Shown: in pieces, positions 7,926 to 16,715 of the stretch
Numbering within the stretch: position 1 is the first letter of the stretch
How the letters are laid out: the number at the start of each line of letters is the position of its first letter
Assembly (NCBI RefSeq): GCF_000721105.1
Contig: NZ_JOEV01000024.1
Coordinates: forward strand, 106,591 to 170,590
DNA length: 64,000 nt
Origin: Streptomyces cellulosae
GTDB taxonomy: Bacteria > Actinomycetota > Actinomycetes > Streptomycetales > Streptomycetaceae
Direction: 5' to 3'
The notes under the pieces: model-generated
What the model was told of the DNA's origin: nothing
Database searches by the model: none
What the model saw: only the letters and a program-made list of their open reading frames with translations
Translations under genes and position numbers: made by a program

Positions 7926-10900
7926 TCAGCGAAGACGGAAGTAGCCGGAGTTGTGGTCGACGATGGCGTCCCAGTCCGCGTCGGTGGGGAAGCGCACGAC
8001 GTCCCAGCCCGCCTCTTCCAGGCGGTAACCGGCCTCGACGTCACGGGTGGAGTCGGCCGGGTGGCCGGGGAGGTCGACGAACACGGCGAGGCTGGCGCCG
8101 TCCAGGCGGAAGACGAGGTCGGGGCGCGCCCCGGCCGTGTCGACGAAGGCGTCGACCTCGTCCGGCAGTCGGTGGCCCTTCGCCCTCAGCCAGCCGAGCA
8201 GGTCGCCCCGCGTGACGAGCGCCGCCAGGTCCGCCTCCACCGGGGTCGGCGCGGACGCCGAAGCCGACGCGGGGGCGCTCCCGGCCGCGTCCGGTGCGGT
8301 GCGCGCGCCGTCCACTGCCGGGACGAGCCTGCGGAACCGCTCGCTGCGGGACTCGCCGCGGTCCTCCCGCTCGGTGCGGGCACCGGCCAGACTGAGCAGC
8401 AGTGGGCGGGCGGCGTGCCGGCTCAGCCTGCGGTGGTGCGTCTGGTTGGCGTACGTCAGCAGGCAGGCGTAGCAGCCCCGGGCGCATTTCTCGTCGCCCG
8501 TCGGACCGCCCTCGTCCTCGCCGGTGTCCGGGTCGAAGTGGCAGATCTCCAGGGCGGTCCGGGCGGCCCTGGAGAGGGCGTCCTTCTCGTGCTGGATCCG
8601 GCGCAGCACACCGGCGCCGCCCTCGGCGGCCTCCGTGAACAGCATGCGGCGGCGGGGACCGTCGTCCGGCGGCAGCAGCTCAGCCGTCAGCTCGGAGTCC
8701 TCCAGCTCGAACGCCGCCTCGATGCCCCGCTCCAGCGCGTACAGGAACGACAGGGCCACCGGCTCGGGCTGCGGCTCGTCCAGGGTGACCACGAGGATGT
8801 TGCGGCGGTCCTCGACATAGGGCAGGACCCGCTTCTTGCGGCGCTTCTCGTTGCCGTCCTCGTCGACCACCGGCATGCCGGTGCCCTCAATGGCGTCCGC
8901 GGCGGCCCGGTCGTTGAGCCAGCGGCCGTCGCCCAGGTCCAGCCAGTAGCCGTCCGGCTCGCCCTCCTTGTCGCGGACGCGGCCGAGGTTGGTGATGCGG
9001 ACGGTCGCCGAGTCGCCGTAGTCCAGGTCGAGGACCGGCGCGCCGTCGGTGTCGGTGACGTGCGAGGTGAGGCGTCCCTTGCGGGCGCCGTGGTCCTGGA
9101 ACGCGTACGAGGTCTCCAGGCGGAAACCGGCCCGGCGGCGCTCCTCCTCGTCGGAGGAGATCCGCTCGCGCGGCGTGGTGTACACGGTGTGCAGGTGGAG
9201 CAGACCGGTGCGTTTGCTCCCCAGTTCCTCTCCGCACATCGTGCACTTGTCAGCGCCGGGCTTGACGGCGTAGTGGTAGCCGCAGCCGTCGCAGCGCCGC
9301 GCCTCCGCCGTCGCCAGGTCGCCCGATGCGTCCGGCGGCAACTGCACGCGGGTGACCTGGTAACGGGCACCCTCGTGGTAGATGAGCGCGCCGGGGCCGA
9401 ACTCACGGATCGCCAGGAACCGGGGACGCTGCAGATAGTCGCCGTCGGCGTTGCGGCGGTTGCCGGAGCGCGGGATGTAGGCGGCCAGCGGCAGCCGCGG
9501 GAAGCTGTAGCCGGGCAGGAATCCCTCGGACGCCAGATAACGGTACGGATTGAAGTCGCTCATCACCGACTTGCTGTCGGAGGAGCGGTTCAGCAGCAGG
9601 TTCGTCTGGGTCTCGGCCTCCCGGCGCCGGGTGCGAGCCCGGCTCTGCTCACCCGGAGTGAGGGTGTGGTCGACGACGCGCTTGTTCTGCTCGTACTGGT
9701 CGATGACGGCTGCCCGGAACAGCTGGCGCCACCGTTCGAAGGAGGCGTCGAACTCCTTCGGGGCCCGCTCGATCCGGTCCTCGATCCACTCGTCGTACCA
9801 CCAGGTGGTCGACTCGAAGTCCGCGATCAGCGGGGCGAGGACGGTACGGGCGGCGGCCGCCGCGCGCCTGCGGGCGTCCTCGTCCCAGGACTTGTCGCTG
9901 ATGTGGGAGAGGAGCGGCAGCTGCATCTGCGGATCGGGACGGTCGCCGCCGTCGGGATCGTAGGCGACATCGATGACGTCCGGGATCGCGGTGCCGAGCT
10001 TCATGTCGGTCTCCGCCAGCCAGATGCCCTGCAGGTGGGAGCGGACCAGATCCTCGTTGGCCAGGTCCAGGCGCGGCGGGGCCACCTGCCCCGACACCAT
10101 GTCCTGGGAGCGGCGGAAGTAGTACTGGTCGTGGCTGTTGCCGGTCGCGCAGTACGTGGTCACCAGCGCCGGCTGACCGGAGCGGCCCGCCCGGCCCGAG
10201 CGCTGCGCGTAGTTCGCCGGGGTCGGCGGGACGTTGCGCATCATCACGGCGTTGAGCGAGGAGATGTCCACGCCCAGCTCCATCGTCGGCGAGCAGTACA
10301 GCAAGGGCAGTTCGGCGTCGCGGAACTGCCTCTCCCGCTCCAGCCGGTCCTCCGGGGTGACCTGAGCGGTGTGCTCCCGCGCGTACAGACCGGCCAGCTC
10401 GGCGGCCGCGGTGCGGTACAGGTCGCGGAAGAACGGGTTGACGCGCGGGCCCTCGCCGCTGCTGTAGGTGCGCGCCAGCGGGTCGACAGCGCCCCGCTCG
10501 CCGTCGCCGGCCCGCCAGACCAGGGCGGCGGCCGACACCCGGTAGCCGGTGCGCTTCTCCGCCGCGCGGCGACGGAAGGCCGGACCGGAGCGCTCGGGTG
10601 TCGCCTCCACCTCGCGCACCAGGTCCGCGGCCTTCGCCACGCTCAGCAGGTCCTCGATGACGGCCTGGACGTCCTCCAGGGGCAGGTCGCGCAGTTCGGG
10701 CATGTTCCGCCGCAGGTACTTGCCGAACTTGCCGCGCGCCGACAGGAACAGCGCGGAGCGCTCCATGCCCGGCCGCGAGCCGTACGGGTAGGCGGTTCCG
10801 ACGGTCGGCTGGTCGGAGTCGCCCAGCACCCACGGCCCGGTGAGGCGCTCCTCGCTCGCCCGCTGAAGGGTGTCGAAGTCGTCGCGGAAGTACTGCACGT

Positions 10901-13900
10901 CGATGGCGAGGGCTCGCCGCATGAAGTCGAGCAGCGTACGGGTGATCTCCTCGCGCAGCGCCGGGTCCGCGTCGCGCAGCACGGCGTGCGCCGACTGCCA
11001 GCGGTCCTGCCGGGTGGCGATCCAGCCCAGGTCCTCGTAGTCGATCCGCAGCAGTCCCGTCTGCTCCAGGTTCGGCATCGTGATGCGCCAACCGCGCTCC
11101 AGGTCGCGGTAGAGGCGGTACCCGACCACGTCCCGGAAGGTCTTCGCCGCCCGCCGCTCCATGGACGGGGGAAGGTCCGCGCCGGCCGCGTACTCGCGGG
11201 AAGCGAGGCCCATCACCTCGGTGACGGCCTCGGCGAGGTCGTCGTGGCGCAGCCCCTCCTCGCCCGCCAGCACCGCGGCCTGGTACAGGGCGCCGCGCAA
11301 CTGGGTCACCTGGGCGAAGTCGTTGAAGTGCCCGGCCTGCAGCGAGGCGTCCTGCCGGTTGTCGACGAAGGTGAGAAGCTTGCGCGCCTCCTTGCCCAGG
11401 CTCTCCTCGGGCACCGCCCGCAGGGACTTCACGATCGACGCTGAGATCAGCGAGGTCGCCGAGGAACGGCCCTCCTGGTCAAGAGTGGCCAGTTTGGCGA
11501 AGTCCCGGCCGCGGGTCTGCTCGTAGGAGACCTGGCAGTGCAGGCAGAACAGGAACGGCGCCGGGACGAACGCCGCCACCAGCCCCTCGCCCGACTCGTT
11601 GCCGTGGGCGTCCACGACGACGCGCTTGGGCAGCCGGGGCCGGTAGGACTTCCTGACGACCATCACGCCTTGCGCGTCCGGCTCCAGCCACGACTCCGGC
11701 AACCGCCGGTCGTCCACGGCCTTCTGGGGATCGGCCGGCCACTCGTAGTCCTCGCCGGGCATGCCCAGGTACAGGTAACCCTCGCCCTCGCGGCCCCCGG
11801 AGGCGGAGGTGTCCCGGCGCGGCTCGTACCGGAACGCGCCGCCATCCTCGGTGCGCCAGACGGTCAGGTACTCCTGACCGCACTCACGGCAGAACGCCAG
11901 CGGGAAGAGCGGCTTGCCGTCGCTGTCCGGCTGCTCCAGCTGGTAGGTGCGGGTCAGCGGGCGGGTGAGCGGATCCTCGAGCGTCGTGTAGACGGTGTCG
12001 CCCTTGGAGAGGAACTGGTGCAGCCGGAACGCGAAAAGCGGCCGCTCCGTCACCGGGTGCTTCGCCTGCGCACCCGCCTCCAGGGTTGTCCGGATCGCCT
12101 CGCGCACGCTCTCCTCGGCCACCCCTGACTGTGCGGCCAGCTCGGCCGCCGCCTCCTCGACGGTGCCCGGAGCGCAGCGGCGGAGCCGCCCCGTGCCCTC
12201 CTCGCGCTCCAGACCGAACCGGGACTCCACCCAACGGGCCAGCGGGTCCTTCGTCAGCGCCTCGTACGAGCGGGGCGCCGCCGGCACTCGAAGCCGCTCG
12301 GCGGGCACGGCCTCGGGGGCCTCCTCGGTCGCCCTGACCAGGGTCTCGCCGATGACCCGCTTCGGCAGCACCGTCGTACCGAACAGCCGGCCGGCGACCT
12401 TGGCCACCTCGCGCCGCTGGTTCTCCCAGGAGCCCTCCGTGGACATGGTCGCCGAAGTGCCGATGCACTGCAGGGTCGCGGAGGCCCGGCAGGCCTCACG
12501 GACCCGGCGGATGAGGAACGCCACGTCCGCGCCCTGTCGGCCCCGGTAGGTGTGCAGCTCGTCGAAGACGAGGAACTGCAGCCCCTCGGCCATGCGGATC
12601 AGGCTGGACCGGTCGTCCGGCCGGGTCAGCATCAGCTCCAACATCACGTAGTTGGTCAGCAGGATGTCGGGAGGGTTCTTGCGCAGCTCGCGGCGCTCCT
12701 CGGTGGACTCCTGGCCGGTGTAGCGGGCGAAGGTGACCGGCTCGCGGCCCGTCCCGAAACCGTGGCGCAGGTACTTCTCCAGCTCTCCGAGCTGCGAGTT
12801 GGCCAGCGCGTTCATCGGGTAGACGACGATCGCGCGCACCCGGCCTCCGGCGTCGGGTCCCGCCGCCTGACGCTCCTTCAGTACGCGGTCCACGATCGGG
12901 ACGATGTACGACAGTGACTTGCCGGAGCCGGTGCCGGTGGTGAGCACATAGGAGTCGCCCGCCTGTGCGGCCTCGACCGCCTGCCGCTGGTGGAGGTGGA
13001 ACGTCAGCGGCCGACCGTCCGGGCGGAGCGAGGTTTCCTTCTTGCCGGCCTGGAAGATCTCCGCGCACCTGGGGTGCAGCACTCCGTCCCGCACGAGGTC
13101 GGTGACCTGGCCGCCGTCGGCGAAGAAGGGGTTCAGCGACAGCCACGGGTCGGGCCACTGCGACTTCGCCGCCAGGTCGTCCGCGACGAAGCCGTCGATC
13201 CGGGCGTCCCGGATCACCGTCGCGCTCTTGGTGAAGTTCTCGTACTCGCTGATCAGGTCCCCGTGAATACCGAAGACGTCCATCGCCTCGGGCAGGCGCG
13301 GCTCCCTGCGCGGCACGGGTGCGGGCGCGGCCGGGGCGGGCTCGGGGAGCAGGGCGCGCAGTCGCGCCACTGGGTCCATCACCTGCCAGTGCGGAGCCAG
13401 CAGCGTGGCCGTGTCGTCCGGTGCGAACGCGAGCGGGAGCAGCGTCTCACGGACCACGGCGGCGTTGTCGGGCCGCAGTTCGGCGTCCTTCTCCAGGAGG
13501 CGGTCCACCAGCCGGACCAGCTCGGCGGGCAGGTCGGGGCGCACCAGGGTCAGCCGCGGCGGCCGCTCGTGCTGGTGCTGTTCGGAGAGTTCGAAGGCAG
13601 TCCTGGCGGAGAACGGCGGCCGTCCGATCAACAGCTCGTACAGGATGCATCCGAGCGCATACAGGTCGGCCGACGCGGAGACCCGTTCGGCGCGGAACTG
13701 CTCGGGCGCCATGTAGCGGGCCGTGCCGACGCTGACGCCGGTGCTGGTCAGCCGTGTCTGGTCGGGATCGTCGACGACCGATCCCATACCGAAGTCGAGA
13801 ACCTTGACAGTGCCGTCGCGGGTGAGCATCGCATTGGCCGGCTTCAGATCTCGGTGGACGACGCCGGCGGTGTGCGCTGCGGTGAGACCGGCGGCGATCT

Positions 13901-14303
13901 GCGCCCCGATGGCGGCGACCCAGGAAACGGGGAGCTGAGGCTCCTCGTCGATGAGGTCCGCGAGCGGATGACCGTCCAGCAGTTCCATGGCCAGGTAGGG
14001 CAGGCCGCTGCCGCCCGGCGCCTGGTCCACGCCGCCGTCGATCAGCAGGGTGAGGTTCGGGTGTCCCTGGGAGAGCATGCGCATGATCCGCACTTCGCGG
14101 CGGAAGCGGTCGATCTCCTTACCGGATCCCGAGGCGTCGACCGCGATTCCGGTCCGGCCGCGCAACACGGTCTTGACCGCGACATCCCGGTGCGGGGAGT
14201 CCGGGGCGGCCTGAAGGTCTTGGGCCCGATGCACCTCGCCCATGTTCCCGCGCCCCACGATCCCCGTGATCAGGAACCGTCCGTCGACCGTCTCCAGGCC
14301 CAC
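7926..14303 (-). CDS. Ser/Thr kinase fused to DEAD/DEAH-DUF1998 helicase with nuclease-like C-terminus (2,125 aa)
   Basis: Residues 1-300 form a complete Hanks-type kinase: glycine loop GRGNMGEV (17-24), Lys44 in VAVK, HRDLKPAN from 150, DFG at 170-172 and MAPEQ near 198-202. A Pro/Ala linker follows. The helicase has Walker A TGTGSGKS (456-463), the YPMNALANSQ motif (about 495-504), DELH (581-584) and GTSATM (615-620); motif VI, QRSGRAGR, falls near 1366-1375. Two zinc-binding Cys groups follow: CDGCGY with CTMCG near 1668-1690, and CARGCYAC near 1940-1950 with the HxxLSRH tail typical of DUF1998. The last 70 residues (PDLVF then AVFVD and PGH) resemble a Vsr/PD-(D/E)xK fold. The start is GTG 14303 with a GGGGAGG ribosome site. 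DISARM DrmA/DrmB and Druantia DruE share the helicase-DUF1998 core, but I know no named system with the kinase fused. It is the first gene of the three-gene operon. Confidence 0.85.
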   Translation of the reverse strand: MGLETVDGRFLITGIVGRGNMGEVHRAQDLQAAPDSPHRDVAVKTVLRGRTGIAVDASGSGKEIDRFRREVRIMRMLSQGHPNLTLLIDGGVDQAPGGSGLPYLAMELLDGHPLADLIDEEPQLPVSWVAAIGAQIAAGLTAAHTAGVVHRDLKPANAMLTRDGTVKVLDFGMGSVVDDPDQTRLTSTGVSVGTARYMAPEQFRAERVSASADLYALGCILYELLIGRPPFSARTAFELSEQHQHERPPRLTLVRPDLPAELVRLVDRLLEKDAELRPDNAAVVRETLLPLAFAPDDTATLLAPHWQVMDPVARLRALLPEPAPAAPAPVPRREPRLPEAMDVFGIHGDLISEYENFTKSATVIRDARIDGFVADDLAAKSQWPDPWLSLNPFFADGGQVTDLVRDGVLHPRCAEIFQAGKKETSLRPDGRPLTFHLHQRQAVEAAQAGDSYVLTTGTGSGKSLSYIVPIVDRVLKERQAAGPDAGGRVRAIVVYPMNALANSQLGELEKYLRHGFGTGREPVTFARYTGQESTEERRELRKNPPDILLTNYVMLELMLTRPDDRSSLIRMAEGLQFLVFDELHTYRGRQGADVAFLIRRVREACRASATLQCIGTSATMSTEGSWENQRREVAKVAGRLFGTTVLPKRVIGETLVRATEEAPEAVPAERLRVPAAPRSYEALTKDPLARWVESRFGLEREEGTGRLRRCAPGTVEEAAAELAAQSGVAEESVREAIRTTLEAGAQAKHPVTERPLFAFRLHQFLSKGDTVYTTLEDPLTRPLTRTYQLEQPDSDGKPLFPLAFCRECGQEYLTVWRTEDGGAFRYEPRRDTSASGGREGEGYLYLGMPGEDYEWPADPQKAVDDRRLPESWLEPDAQGVMVVRKSYRPRLPKRVVVDAHGNESGEGLVAAFVPAPFLFCLHCQVSYEQTRGRDFAKLATLDQEGRSSATSLISASIVKSLRAVPEESLGKEARKLLTFVDNRQDASLQAGHFNDFAQVTQLRGALYQAAVLAGEEGLRHDDLAEAVTEVMGLASREYAAGADLPPSMERRAAKTFRDVVGYRLYRDLERGWRITMPNLEQTGLLRIDYEDLGWIATRQDRWQSAHAVLRDADPALREEITRTLLDFMRRALAIDVQYFRDDFDTLQRASEERLTGPWVLGDSDQPTVGTAYPYGSRPGMERSALFLSARGKFGKYLRRNMPELRDLPLEDVQAVIEDLLSVAKAADLVREVEATPERSGPAFRRRAAEKRTGYRVSAAALVWRAGDGERGAVDPLARTYSSGEGPRVNPFFRDLYRTAAAELAGLYAREHTAQVTPEDRLERERQFRDAELPLLYCSPTMELGVDISSLNAVMMRNVPPTPANYAQRSGRAGRSGQPALVTTYCATGNSHDQYYFRRSQDMVSGQVAPPRLDLANEDLVRSHLQGIWLAETDMKLGTAIPDVIDVAYDPDGGDRPDPQMQLPLLSHISDKSWDEDARRRAAAAARTVLAPLIADFESTTWWYDEWIEDRIERAPKEFDASFERWRQLFRAAVIDQYEQNKRVVDHTLTPGEQSRARTRRREAETQTNLLLNRSSDSKSVMSDFNPYRYLASEGFLPGYSFPRLPLAAYIPRSGNRRNADGDYLQRPRFLAIREFGPGALIYHEGARYQVTRVQLPPDASGDLATAEARRCDGCGYHYAVKPGADKCTMCGEELGSKRTGLLHLHTVYTTPRERISSDEEERRRAGFRLETSYAFQDHGARKGRLTSHVTDTDGAPVLDLDYGDSATVRITNLGRVRDKEGEPDGYWLDLGDGRWLNDRAAADAIEGTGMPVVDEDGNEKRRKKRVLPYVEDRRNILVVTLDEPQPEPVALSFLYALERGIEAAFELEDSELTAELLPPDDGPRRRMLFTEAAEGGAGVLRRIQHEKDALSRAARTALEICHFDPDTGEDEGGPTGDEKCARGCYACLLTYANQTHHRRLSRHAARPLLLSLAGARTEREDRGESRSERFRRLVPAVDGARTAPDAAGSAPASASASAPTPVEADLAALVTRGDLLGWLRAKGHRLPDEVDAFVDTAGARPDLVFRLDGASLAVFVDLPGHPADSTRDVEAGYRLEEAGWDVVRFPTDADWDAIVDHNSGYFRLR

Positions 14304-14390
14304 TTGCCCTCCCCGTTAACCCATCGTATGCAAGGTGGGTACACCCCGTTGAGCGTACACCTTTACCTGTTGACGAGGGTCACATTCCTA

Positions 14391-14407
14391 CGTTGACGTT
14401 GTCAACG
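14391..14407. promoter_or_regulatory. Perfect palindrome, likely operator of the kinase-helicase operon
   Basis: CGTTGAC and GTCAACG are perfect 7-bp inverted arms around a GTT spacer. On the minus strand the sequence also contains a consensus -35 hexamer, TTGACA, about 95 bases upstream of the GTG start of the kinase-helicase gene. A dimeric repressor bound here would cover that hexamer. The binding protein is unknown, and no regulator gene is linked to the operon in this window. Confidence 0.5.
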
Positions 14408-14415
14408 GATGGTGG

Positions 14416-14457
14416 GGCGGGCAACGAGCGCATGATGGTTGGCGGGCAACGAGCGCA
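14416..14457. repeat. 17-bp direct repeat, two copies, 25-bp period
   Basis: GGCGGGCAACGAGCGCA occurs at 14416-14432 and again, without a change, at 14441-14457. The 25-bp period is close to two and a half turns of B-DNA. The copies lie just beyond the palindrome, so they may be extra protein-binding sites of the same control region or the trace of a short duplication. Confidence 0.6.
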
Positions 14458-14902
14458 CTGTCGGCGGCTGACCGGGTGCGGCGGCCGAAGACCTGGACAG
14501 CAGGATTGGGGGGACCGGGACGACGTCGGCCTGCCACTTGAGGTTCCCCCGACGGCATCGCCCCATGTCCGGCGATAGACCAACGGTGCTGGTGAAGCCG
14601 TACTTCGCGCTTTCCCGTGGAGGTTTGTGACGCGCCTTTGCCGTCGGTGTGGCTAAGACTCCGCGGCAGCGCGTCGTTCCTTCTGCGCCCGTGTGCCGGT
14701 CACCGTGCCGTATGGCTGGGCGGGGGAGGGACTGGGGACCTTCGCGTCGAGCTGATGGTCCGTTAGGAAGGTCGGCAAGAGGTCAGTGTGAGTCCTCAAA
14801 CACTCTGCGACAGCTGACCGCGCGTGCGAATCGATGTAATCTCCGGACAACGCCCTTGACCTGCACAGGCAGGCAGGGAGCAGACACACCGGGAGCCTGT
14901 CC

Positions 14903-15322
14903 ATGCTGCGCACCATGTTCAAGTCCAAGATCCACCGCGCCACCGTCACCCAGGCCGACCTGCACTACGTGGGATCGGTGACCATCGACGCGGACCTGCT
15001 CGACGCCGCCGATCTGCTTCCGGGTGAGCTCGTGCACATCGTCGACATCACCAACGGGGCCCGGCTGGAGACGTACGTCATCGAGGGCGAGCGCGGATCC
15101 GGAGTGGTCGGGATCAACGGGGCCGCCGCCCATCTCGTCCATCCCGGTGATCTGGTGATCATCATCAGTTACGCTCAGATGACCGACGCCGAGGTACGGG
15201 ACCACACGCCCCGAGTCGTGCACGTGGACCGCGACAACCGTGTCGTGGCCCTGGGTGCCGACCCGTCGGAGCCGGTGCCGGGCTCGGACCAGCAGCGCAG
15301 CCCGCAGGCCGTGGTGGCCTGA
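14903..15322 (+). CDS. panD: Aspartate 1-decarboxylase
   Basis: Converts L-aspartate to beta-alanine for pantothenate and coenzyme A synthesis in the cytoplasm. The proenzyme cleaves itself before Ser25 to create the pyruvoyl cofactor: the HYVGSVTID sequence places Gly24-Ser25 correctly. Arg54 and Tyr58 lie in the conserved [10 protein letters not shown] stretch. At 139 residues it is of usual length plus a slightly long, variable C-terminus. The ATG follows the intergenic gap. The next gene starts 39 bases downstream on the same strand and may be cotranscribed. Confidence 0.95.
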   Translation: MLRTMFKSKIHRATVTQADLHYVGSVTIDADLLDAADLLPGELVHIVDITNGARLETYVIEGERGSGVVGINGAAAHLVHPGDLVIIISYAQMTDAEVRDHTPRVVHVDRDNRVVALGADPSEPVPGSDQQRSPQAVVA

Positions 15323-15361
15323 CCCCTGACTTTCGACGATCTTCGGACCAGGAGCGTGCCC

Positions 15362-15706
15362 ATGAGTGACATCGAGATCCGCGACGACCGGGCGGCGGGC
15401 CGCCTGGAGGCGATCGGCGGCGGCGAAGTCGTCGGCCGCATCGAGTACTTCGTCCTCGAGTCCCCGGCGACCGCGTTCGTCCCCGTCCACACGATCGTCG
15501 AGCCGGCGCACGAGGGGAAGGGCATCGCGGGCTCCCTGGCACGCGAGCTGTACGCCATCGCGGGGCGGGAGGGTGTCGTCGTCGCCCCGCTGTGCCCGTA
15601 CGTCGTCAAGTGGGCCGAACGCCACCCGGACGAGGCTCCCGCCGCCGACCCCGAGCTGCTCCGCGCGGCGAAGAAGTGGCTGGCGGCGCACCCCGGCCGC
15701 TTCTGA
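15362..15706 (+). CDS. Small GNAT-like N-acetyltransferase (YjdJ type)
   Basis: A 114-residue protein of the compact GNAT family (COG2388-like). The core contains VHTIVEPAHEGKGIAGSLAREL, where the G-K-G-I-A loop would bind the acetyl-CoA pyrophosphate; CPYVVKW near the C-terminus and a final WLAAHP are typical of the family. The substrate is unknown. I chose ATG 15362 because AGGAG lies 7 bases upstream; an in-frame GTG two codons earlier lies too close to the ribosome site. The gene is 39 bases after panD and 32 before the racemase-like gene. Confidence 0.8.
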   Translation: MSDIEIRDDRAAGRLEAIGGGEVVGRIEYFVLESPATAFVPVHTIVEPAHEGKGIAGSLARELYAIAGREGVVVAPLCPYVVKWAERHPDEAPAADPELLRAAKKWLAAHPGRF

Positions 15707-15738
15707 TCCGCCGGCCGCTACGATCCCCGGACCCGGTG

Positions 15739-16398
15739 ATGCTCGCCCTCCTGCACACCTCGCCCCTGCACGTCCCGGTCTTCGAGGCCCTGCGCGACGT
15801 GGACCACCCGGGCCTGGAGCTGCGGCACCTCGTCGACGAGGAACTGCTGAGCCGGGCAGTTGCGGAGGGGCCCGAAGCGGTCGCGGGCGACGTGCGCGCG
15901 GCCCTGCGGAAGGCGGCCGGCCTCGGAGCACGGGCCGTCCTGTGCACCTGCTCGACCATCGGCCAGGTCGCGGAGGCGGCCGCCGGGATCGGCGTACCGG
16001 TGCTGCGGGTGGACCGACCGATGGCGTCCGCCGCGGTGGCCCTCGGCCCCCGGGTCGTCGTCCTCGCCACCGTCGAGAGCACCTTCGGCCCGACGGTCGC
16101 CCTGATCGAGGAGGAGGCCCGACGTGCCGGCCGCCCCGTCGCCGTCCGCACCCGTCTCGTCCCGGGTGCCTGGGAGCGCTTCGAGACGGGCGACGCGGAG
16201 GGTCATCTGGGCCTGGTGTCCGCCGCGGCCGACGCGGTGACCGACGCTGACGCGATCGTCCTGGCCCAGGCGTCCATGACGCCGGCCCAGCACCTGACGA
16301 CCACCACGGTCCCCGTCCTGTCCAGCCCTCGCCCGGGACTGGCGGCGGGGGCGGAGGCAGCGGGCCGCCCGGGGCCGGTGCTTCACTCGGGAGAGTGA
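15739..16398 (+). CDS. Aspartate/glutamate racemase superfamily protein
   Basis: A 219-residue protein of the Asp/Glu/hydantoin racemase fold. The first active-site cysteine region is present (CTCSTIGQVAE, about residues 74-84), followed by VLRVDRPMA. The second cysteine expected late in the protein is not visible: the matching stretch reads VLAQASMTPA. So it may act as a one-cysteine decarboxylase or isomerase rather than a true racemase. ATG 15739 and the adjacent GTG 15736 are both possible starts; neither has a strong ribosome site. It follows the small GNAT gene closely on the same strand. Confidence 0.7.
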   Translation: MLALLHTSPLHVPVFEALRDVDHPGLELRHLVDEELLSRAVAEGPEAVAGDVRAALRKAAGLGARAVLCTCSTIGQVAEAAAGIGVPVLRVDRPMASAAVALGPRVVVLATVESTFGPTVALIEEEARRAGRPVAVRTRLVPGAWERFETGDAEGHLGLVSAAADAVTDADAIVLAQASMTPAQHLTTTTVPVLSSPRPGLAAGAEAAGRPGPVLHSGE

Positions 16399-16470
16399 GT
16401 GGCGGCGCTGCCGTCGGGTACGCGGGGGAGTAGTCCAGAGCCGAAGTCGACCGACTGGCCGGAGGACACC

Positions 16471-16695
16471 ATGACCGACCCGTACTCGGACCCCGTCCAT
16501 CCGGGTCCCACCCCGGACCCCGTTCATCCGCCCGCGCCGGGCCCCGTACCGAGCCCGACCCCCGGACCGGATCCCCAGCCTCCGGACCCCCACCCGGACC
16601 CCGTTCCGCCTCCGCCCCCGGCCCCGGACCCGTCCCCGATCCCGCCAGGACCGGAGCCGGTCCCCAACCCGGAACCGGGACCCCCGCTTTCGTAG
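16471..16695 (+). CDS. Proline-rich small protein, 74 aa
   Basis: ATG 16471 lies 5 bases after GGAGG. About half of the residues are proline, in DPxP, PDP and PGP steps, with only Asp, His, Ser, Thr, Gln and Gly mixed in. There is no signal peptide, membrane segment or folded domain. Such a chain would be an extended polyproline-type linker. It may be a real small protein or a spurious frame in Pro-coding sequence; the good ribosome site favours the former. Confidence 0.5.
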   Translation: MTDPYSDPVHPGPTPDPVHPPAPGPVPSPTPGPDPQPPDPHPDPVPPPPPAPDPSPIPPGPEPVPNPEPGPPLS

Positions 16696-16715
16696 ACGGC
16701 AAGGTGGACGGCAAG

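Larger units (their letters stand above)
14304..14902. other. 599-bp non-coding gap between the defence operon and panD
   Basis: The half next to the defence operon holds a 17-bp palindrome and a 17-bp direct repeat, listed separately. The half next to panD shows no convincing gene, tRNA or attachment-site repeat. Short open frames here lack Shine-Dalgarno sequences and codon bias. The two flanking units are divergent, so the gap must hold both promoters. I see no -10 sequence I would defend. Confidence 0.5.

Noticed and set aside
7953..11444. Plus-strand open frame of 1,163 codons opposite the giant helicase
   Set aside because: Antisense shadow; the minus-strand protein has kinase, helicase and zinc motifs, while this frame has none.
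819..14303. Canonical DISARM, Druantia or BREX/Pgl assignment
   Set aside because: No separate DrmA, DrmB or DrmC, no DruH or DruA-D, and no PglZ or BrxC/PglY are present, so only family resemblance is claimed.
14304..14902. Possible tRNA or attachment site at the edge of the defence operon
   Set aside because: No cloverleaf, no CCA-ending gene and no direct repeat matching the other side of the island; the left border is outside the window.
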